DNA from: CBCXVS01 sp965178525
Lineage (GTDB): Bacteria; Tectomicrobia; Entotheonellia; Entotheonellales; Entotheonellaceae
NCBI GenBank assembly: GCA_965178525.1
Contig: CBCXVS010000248.1
Location: 1-11,566, forward strand
DNA length: 11,566 nucleotides
Direction of reading: 5' to 3'
Every line of letters starts with the position of its first letter. Positions within the stretch are counted from its first letter, which is position 1. Position numbers and translations under genes: made by a program. The notes below the pieces were generated by a model. The model did not search any database. It saw nothing but the letters and a program-made list of their open reading frames with translations, and was not told where the DNA came from. Positions 7,464 to 11,566 of this stretch are shown here, one piece after another.

Positions 7464-7890
7464 ACCTACCGGAGGAACGATGCGATAAGACCTCATAGCG
7501 TACGCCAAGGCTTTATCGCCTTTGTTGGGCAAGATGCCGACAACCTCAATTCCCGCTTTCGCTCGGAAAACCTCTAGACGGATAAAAGTCTGTTCAAAAC
7601 CCACGGCCCCGTGTGGCATCAGTCCGATCGCCAAGCGGGGCGTATTCCCGAGAAGCTCCGCCATCTCGATACCAACGCCTCATGGAGCAAAAGCGGCGAC
7701 CACGGATGGTCCATGGCGACGGCTTGCACCTGGTCAGCAATCGAGCCGGCTTTCCTAAGTTGGTACAAGTTACCCCTGCCTCGGTGTCGGAAAAAGTCGT
7801 GATTGATCAGCAAGCTGCGGATCATCAACGACTTCCGGCCGGCCACGATGACTACGGACAATAGCTATGCCCAGGGCATCATGAGGCATG
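7464..7890 (+). pseudogene. Decayed DDE transposase fragment (two frameshifts and a TAG)
   Basis: Joining reading frames restores a DDE transposase core. In one frame (codons starting at 7464) it reads GFIAFVGQDADNLNSRF, then SENL, TAG at 7575-7577, TDKSLFKTHGPVWHQ, RIPEKLRHLDTNASWSKSG and DHGW. One missing base at about 7709 moves the frame to VHGDGLHLVSNRAGFPKLVQ and VTPASVSEKVVIDQ. A second shift between about 7810 and 7840 returns to the first frame for RPATMTTDNSYAQ. The Asp of LDTNASWSKS (7668-7670) and the Asp of TTDNSYA (7857-7859) look like two catalytic acids. The layout 'DTxAxWSKSxxHGWxxGYGLHL' is typical of IS4/IS5-type DDE transposases. Both the start and the end of the gene are missing, and no terminal repeats are visible, so this is a relic. 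Plus- and minus-strand frames elsewhere in this region (for example 7461-7664 minus) are shadows. Confidence 0.75.
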
Positions 7891-7932
7891 AAGCACCTAA
7901 ACACAATTAACTTAACATTGTTCTGCGAGACT

Positions 7933-8066
7933 TCAATACCTTCGCCAATTTGGATTTTGGGTATTTTTGCCAACAATGCGTTTTGAAAAGTCCAATAAAA
8001 TCAATCAGTTGGTTTTTCGCTTGCACCCCGTTTTCGACCCTTTTCGCTATTTGGCGAAGGTATTGA
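7933..8066. repeat. 16-bp perfect inverted repeat pair, MITE-like
   Basis: TCAATACCTTCGCCAA at 7933-7948 is the exact reverse complement of TTGGCGAAGGTATTGA at 8051-8066, with 102 bases between. The flanks share GAGACTTC in direct orientation (7927-7934 and 8065-8072). It lies just after the transposase relic and may be the ends of a small non-autonomous element or leftover terminal repeats. Confidence 0.6.
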
Positions 8067-8094
8067 GACTTCGTCCATATTTCTTTTTCTTTTC

Positions 8095-8123
8095 TTGAAT
8101 CCTCCCATAATTCTGCCGATAAA
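8095..8123 (+). promoter_or_regulatory. Possible sigma-70 promoter upstream of solute-binding gene
   Basis: TTGAAT (8095-8100) and GATAAA (8118-8123) are separated by 17 bases, a good spacer with moderate box matches. It would give a leader of about 240 bases to the gene at 8377. Matches this weak are common by chance. Confidence 0.2.
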
Positions 8124-8198
8124 CATAAAGATGGTATCAGATATGACGGATGTCGGAGCTGAGTCGTACTGCATACCGCCCTTCATATGTTCCTGCTT

Positions 8199-8309
8199 TC
8201 CTGATGGGCTGTAACTCTGTTGACCATGAGGCGCTCAAAGGCAGGGATTTTGCCCGCGCCCAGTCGCTCCGGCTCGCGGTAAACTCGATACCGGTGGGTA
8301 CCATCAGGA
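8199..8309. other. Small structured segment bounded by 9-bp inverted repeats
   Basis: TCCTGATGG (8199-8207) pairs perfectly with CCATCAGGA (8301-8309). Inside, CGGTA (8278-8282) and TACCG (8289-8293 region) can form a second short stem with a 7-base loop, and GGCA/TGCC near 8238-8252 a third. The start (GGGCTGTAACTCTGTTGACC) resembles a tRNA D-arm, but the presumed anticodon loop lacks the invariant T33 and the T-loop is not canonical. It may be a decayed tRNA-like or other structured RNA, or chance. Confidence 0.25.
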
Positions 8310-8376
8310 CGGGTCGGTTTGTCATCGCCCGATACGAGGCGGTGGAGGGATGGATGCTATGCTATGGAGATGGACG

Positions 8377-9870
8377 ATGATCAACGTGAATGCCTTCAGA
8401 TTCCACAATCTTCGCGCTCTGCGACTTACTCTGGTCGCGCTCATCGTGGCCGCCTCAGCGTTACCGGTCACCGCAGGACAGCAGGCGGACTACGCGGTCG
8501 CGGCGGTCAAACGGTTGATTGCTGCCGGGCGTATTCCAGAGGACGCGGTGTTGCGCCTAGTGGCCAAAGAGGGAAATCTCAATAATTTTTGGGGCGATGA
8601 TTTTGACATCAAAAATGAGTGGGAGGACCGCACCGGCATTCTCTTGGATGCCCGGGCCCGACCCAACCTGCCGGTTTTAGAATTTATGCAGAAGGTGAAG
8701 AACTTTGATTTAACCATCGCCTGGCAGCGAGAGTATCCGGATTTATACACCAAGGGGCTCATTGCCGACCTGACCCCTTATGTCACCAAACACCGCCTGG
8801 ACCTGCGCCCCCATCGCGCCAAGAGTTTTTTGAACCCCATCGCGCAGACGACATTTGATCATCGCGTCGTGGCCATCCCCGCCGATGGCGATGTGGCGAT
8901 GCTCTATCTCCGCCGCGATTTAATGGAAGATCCGGCCCATCAGCAAGCCTTTCAACGCCAGCATAACCGGCCTTTACAAGCGCCGGCGACATGGGATGAG
9001 TATCAGGCGCTCATCGAGTATTTTCATCAGCCCGAGCAGCAGTTCTACGGCACCGTCGAGCATCGCGATCCGCAGACCAGTTGGATGCCCTGGATGCCCC
9101 GTTAGACCTCCCAAGCCACGCCGAACCAATACCTCTTTGACGAGCAGATGCATCCGCTGATCGATTCACCGGCGGGGATTGCGGCCACGGAAAGCTACTT
9201 GAACACCATTCCCTTTTCTGCCCCTAAGATCACGCATAAAAGTCATTCCGACAACTATGCCATTCCCATGTATAAAAGGGGACATGCCTTTGCCTATATC
9301 ATGCCGCTGTCAGGCGCCAAACGATTCAACGCGGCGAGTTCCCCGATTAAGGGAAAGTTCATGATCAGTCCCATGCCGGGCACCATGGTGGGCAAGACTT
9401 TGGTCCGCCGGACGTCTTTTATCTATGGTAACAATATCGTCATCGCCAAGAACAGCCCGCAACAGGAATTGGCCTTCTTGTTTGCCATGTGGTTTACCGA
9501 TCCCGATATCTCCGAGCGTGCCATTAACGTGCTCAGCGGTTTCGCGGATCCGTTTCGGCGCAATCACATCACGGCCCCGAGTGTCAGGCAAATCTATACG
9601 CAACAGGCCCTGGATCAATTGGAGAGCCAAGTGGATCTCGCGGTGCCGGCCGGAACGGGGCTGCCGGGAGACGCGGAATATATCCGGGCGCTGAGCGAAA
9701 ATCTCTGGCTGGCGGCTCAGGGAAAGCTGAGCGCGCGGGAAGCCATGGTGAAAACCGCGGCGCAATGGGAGGCCATTACCGAGAAATACGGCCGGCAGAA
9801 CCAGATTGAATTCTGGCGGAGCTTCAAGGGAAAATATCCCCGGCTTGACCTGCGGGCAGCGGGTCAATAG
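8377..9870 (+). pseudogene. ABC transporter solute-binding protein (family 1, sugar type) with in-frame TAG
   Basis: The frame encodes an exported extracellular solute-binding protein like MalE/UgpB, which captures a sugar or similar small molecule in the periplasm for an ABC importer. A signal peptide (LRLTLVALIVAASALPVTAG, cut near residue 30) is followed by LRLVAKEGNLNNFWGDDFD, a binding-protein lobe (MQKVKNFDLTIAWQREYPD, GLIADLTPYV), VAIPADGDVAMLYLRRDL and TWDEYQALIEYF. TAG at 9103-9105 (codon 243 of 498) then interrupts MPWMPR from TSQATPNQYLFDEQMHPL, where homologues usually have an aromatic residue. The same frame continues with hinge and second lobe (SPAGIAATESYL, GTMVGKTL, SFIYGNNIVIAKNS, ELAFLFAMWFTDPD) and ends at TAG 9868. 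ATG 8377 has GGAG 7 bases upstream; ATGs at 8350 and 8359 are alternatives. No permease or ATPase gene is nearby. It sits 45 bases before a sensor kinase, which suggests a sensing rather than transport partner. Confidence 0.85.
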
Positions 9871-9915
9871 CCGCTTCCCCGCCTTCCTCCCAGAAACCGA
9901 ACTCGAGGTCTATCG

Positions 9916-11514
9916 ATGCAAATCGCCAGCCGTAAGCGTCCTTTTCGCTATCTTTACAAATTGTTGTTGAGCTTTACAATGTCGTGCCTGGTTTTGGTTG
10001 CGATTACCATTCTCGGCAATAAAACGGTTGGCGATACATCGATATTATTAAAGGAGACGTTGAAACATAATATTGAGTCTTTATCTCATATCAATACAGC
10101 CCAATACCAGCTGGTTAATATCCGCATGATGGAGATGAATCTTACCCGATACAAACATCCCTTTACCGTCTCTGGCGCCGTTGACCGCATACAAGATGGG
10201 ACGCAAAAGTTCGACGCAAAAATTCACCACTTAAGTAACCATTATTTTAAAGACCACCCCAAGTGGTCCTCAAGTCTCGTCAGAATCTGGCAGATGTACC
10301 GGCGTGATTTGGACTAGGCGATCAAGGTGATAGCGGAGATGGACCTCTCCGCTGCCGAAGGGGTGGTTTCCTATACCTCGCGTACGAGTTTTCAGAATAT
10401 TTCCAATACCCTGAATCAGCTCTCCGCCCAGATCAAGGACCGGACTCGCGATGAGGTCACCGCTGCTCTCGCCCAATTGGACTGGAAGCGGACCACGTTT
10501 CTGGTCCTCTCGGCATTCGGGATCACGTTGAGTGTCGCCTTTGCCATCCTCCTGTCTCGATCCTTGTCGAACCGTCTTTCCTTGCTCCGGAACGGCGCCG
10601 TGGCCTTGACGGAGGGGCGTGCCACAGAAATGATATCCACGGCCGGAAATGATGAAATCGCCGATCTTGCCGACGCCTTTAATGTCATGACCCAGGCTCT
10701 AGACCGTATGACCCAGGCGCAACAGCAGCGACTGGCGGAAATCTCCGCCCTGCACCGCATCGGCCTCGTCCTCAACTCCACTCTCAATTCTCAGAAACTC
10801 GTGTCCCAAGGTCTGGACGCGATGAGACAGCATTTGCAGTACGACCGGATCCGATTATTCTTGGTGGAAAACGACCGGCAGGTGTTGGTCTGTAGTGGGA
10901 TGTCGGGCATGTCACAGGAGCTGGAACAGCAGTTCCAAAACCTCGTTATTCCACTTCAGACCGGTGACGATCCCCATGCTCAGGTGGCTTTGAGCGGTCA
11001 GCCATTATTCCTGATGGAGGTGGAGGAGCAGCAGCCAGCTCAGGCGGATTGGTCCTCCATCCATGCCCTGGGGGTCTCATCTGTTCTCTTGATACCTCTG
11101 AGGGTTGAGGGACGTACCATCGGCGTGATATCGGTCGACAATGGGGAGAGCCATCGCCGCTTAACCCAAGATGATGAACGGGTGCTGGAGACGCTGGCCA
11201 ATCCGATCGCGGTCGCCCTTTCCCATGCCGTTGCCTATCGTGATGTGGCGCAGTTGAATACGGTCTTGCAGGAACAGGCGATCGAGCTCACCCAGGCCAA
11301 GGACGAGGCCGAAGCCGCCAGCCGGGCCAAAAGCGAGTTTCTCGCCAATATGTCCCACGAGCTGCGCACCCCGATCAACGGCGTGATGGGCATGACCGAG
11401 GTGCTCTTGAGGACGTCGCTGAGCGAACGTCAGCGCCACTTCGCCACGACCGCTCACAAATCGGGCGAAACCCTTCTGGACGTGATCAACGACATTAGGG
11501 TTGTTCCCCAATAG
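9916..11514 (+). pseudogene. Membrane sensor histidine kinase (4HB-HAMP-GAF-HisKA), TAG-interrupted and cut by an insertion
   Basis: Layout by residue from ATG 9916 (GAGG 7 bases upstream): a basic start KRPFRYLYK, membrane helix about 13-35, a helical periplasmic region of the four-helix type to about 190, a second helix TTFLVLSAFGITLSVAFAIL (about 193-214), HAMP (about 215-270, with NDEIADLADAFNVM), a coiled coil, GAF (about 280-440, ILVENDR-like to GVSSVLLIPLRVEGRTIGVI) and HisKA SEFLANMSHELRTPINGVMG with phospho-acceptor His481. TAG at 10315-10317 (codon 134) splits RRDLD from AIKVIAEMDL without a frame change. After VINDI (ending about 11496) the expected LDFSKIEAG is replaced by RVVPQ and a TAG, where a foreign end begins. 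The ATPase and receiver domains expected for this hybrid-type family are therefore lost or lie beyond the insertion. It probably sensed the state of the adjacent binding protein; that is inference. Confidence 0.88.
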
Positions 11515-11566
11515 TTAATGAGGTAGGCTATCCTCCCCCAAACGATGGAGGGAGCCCAGCCAGGTC
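11497..11566. mobile_element. Probable end of an insertion sequence in the kinase gene
   Basis: The kinase reading frame departs from its family exactly after 'gacatt' (11491-11496). The new sequence begins AGGGTTGTTCCCCAATAG and contains an inverted pair CCTCC/GGAGG (about 11531-11553) and a GGAGGG ribosome-like site near the window edge, as expected in the leader of a transposase gene. The other end and the target duplication lie outside the window, so the element type cannot be named. Confidence 0.5.

Larger units (their letters stand above)
7891..8376. other. Gene-free region between transposase relic and solute-binding protein
   Basis: No convincing gene. Short frames on both strands (8001-8186, 8137-8325 minus; 8150-8380 plus) carry no family motif. 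It holds the inverted repeat pair at 7933-8066, a T-rich tract near 8076-8096, and a segment bounded by 9-base inverted repeats at 8199-8309. Composition falls to AT-rich around 7900-8100. Confidence 0.5.

Noticed and set aside
7480..7488. Perfect ribosome site GGAGGA followed by ATG CGA TAA, a possible two-codon leader
   Set aside because: The bases are better explained as part of the transposase relic reading (YRRNDAIRP) in another frame; two codons give no support.
7461..7664. Minus-strand 67-codon frame with fairly protein-like composition
   Set aside because: The plus strand here encodes the transposase relic, so this is its shadow.
7933..8066. A CRISPR repeat pair (ends resemble ATTGAGAC/ATTGAAG)
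   Set aside because: The two copies are inverted, not direct, only two exist and no cas genes are in view.
8200..8305. A functional tRNA gene
   Set aside because: The presumed anticodon loop lacks T33 and the T-loop is not TTCRANY, so a working tRNA is not supported.
8377..11514. A single giant binding-protein/kinase fusion read through all TAGs
   Set aside because: With the binding domain outside, the two membrane helices would leave HAMP and the kinase domain outside the cell; the stop at 9868 and a fresh ATG with GAGG at 9916 fit two separate genes.

Overview
The window looks like a draft chromosomal contig from a moderately GC-rich (roughly 55-60% in genes) Gram-negative bacterium. Signal peptides, a transmembrane sensor kinase, ABC-type binding proteins and cobalamin genes all fit this. 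The mix of an SsuD-like monooxygenase, an amidohydrolase-2 enzyme and hybrid-type sensor kinases recalls Entotheonella/Tectomicrobia-like or proteobacterial environmental genomes, but nothing here fixes the taxon. A run of 10 Ns at 5036-5045 marks an assembly gap.

Layout. (1) 1-902, minus strand: a two-gene operon of exported proteins. A His-tailed secreted protein comes first, followed by the N-terminal part of a tail-fibre/S74-type repeat protein that runs off the left edge. (2) 903-1684: no recognisable gene; the first part is very AT-rich. (3) 1685-2761, minus: an SsuD-like flavin-dependent monooxygenase broken by one in-frame TAG. (4) 3020-7456, plus: an apparent operon of an amidohydrolase, a BtuF-like cobalamin-binding protein (crossed by the gap), cobyrinate a,c-diamide synthase (cbiA/cobB) and a second BtuF-like protein. 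The last three are joined by 4-base stop/start overlaps, so corrinoid synthesis or handling is the clear theme. (5) 7464-8376: a scarred region with a decayed DDE transposase, a 16-bp inverted repeat pair and a small structured segment. (6) 8377-11496, plus: a sugar-type ABC solute-binding protein followed 45 bases later by a 4HB/HAMP/GAF/HisKA sensor kinase. Each has an internal in-frame TAG, and the kinase is cut in its HisKA domain by what looks like the end of an insertion sequence running off the right edge.

The most unusual signal is that the four internal stops lying between clearly continuous protein sequence (LLM, transposase, solute-binding protein, kinase) are all TAG. This may be ordinary gene decay near mobile DNA or a sign of amber suppression. 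Evidence inside the window argues against complete TAG reassignment: two genes appear to end naturally at TAG, and reading through one of them would give an impossible membrane topology.
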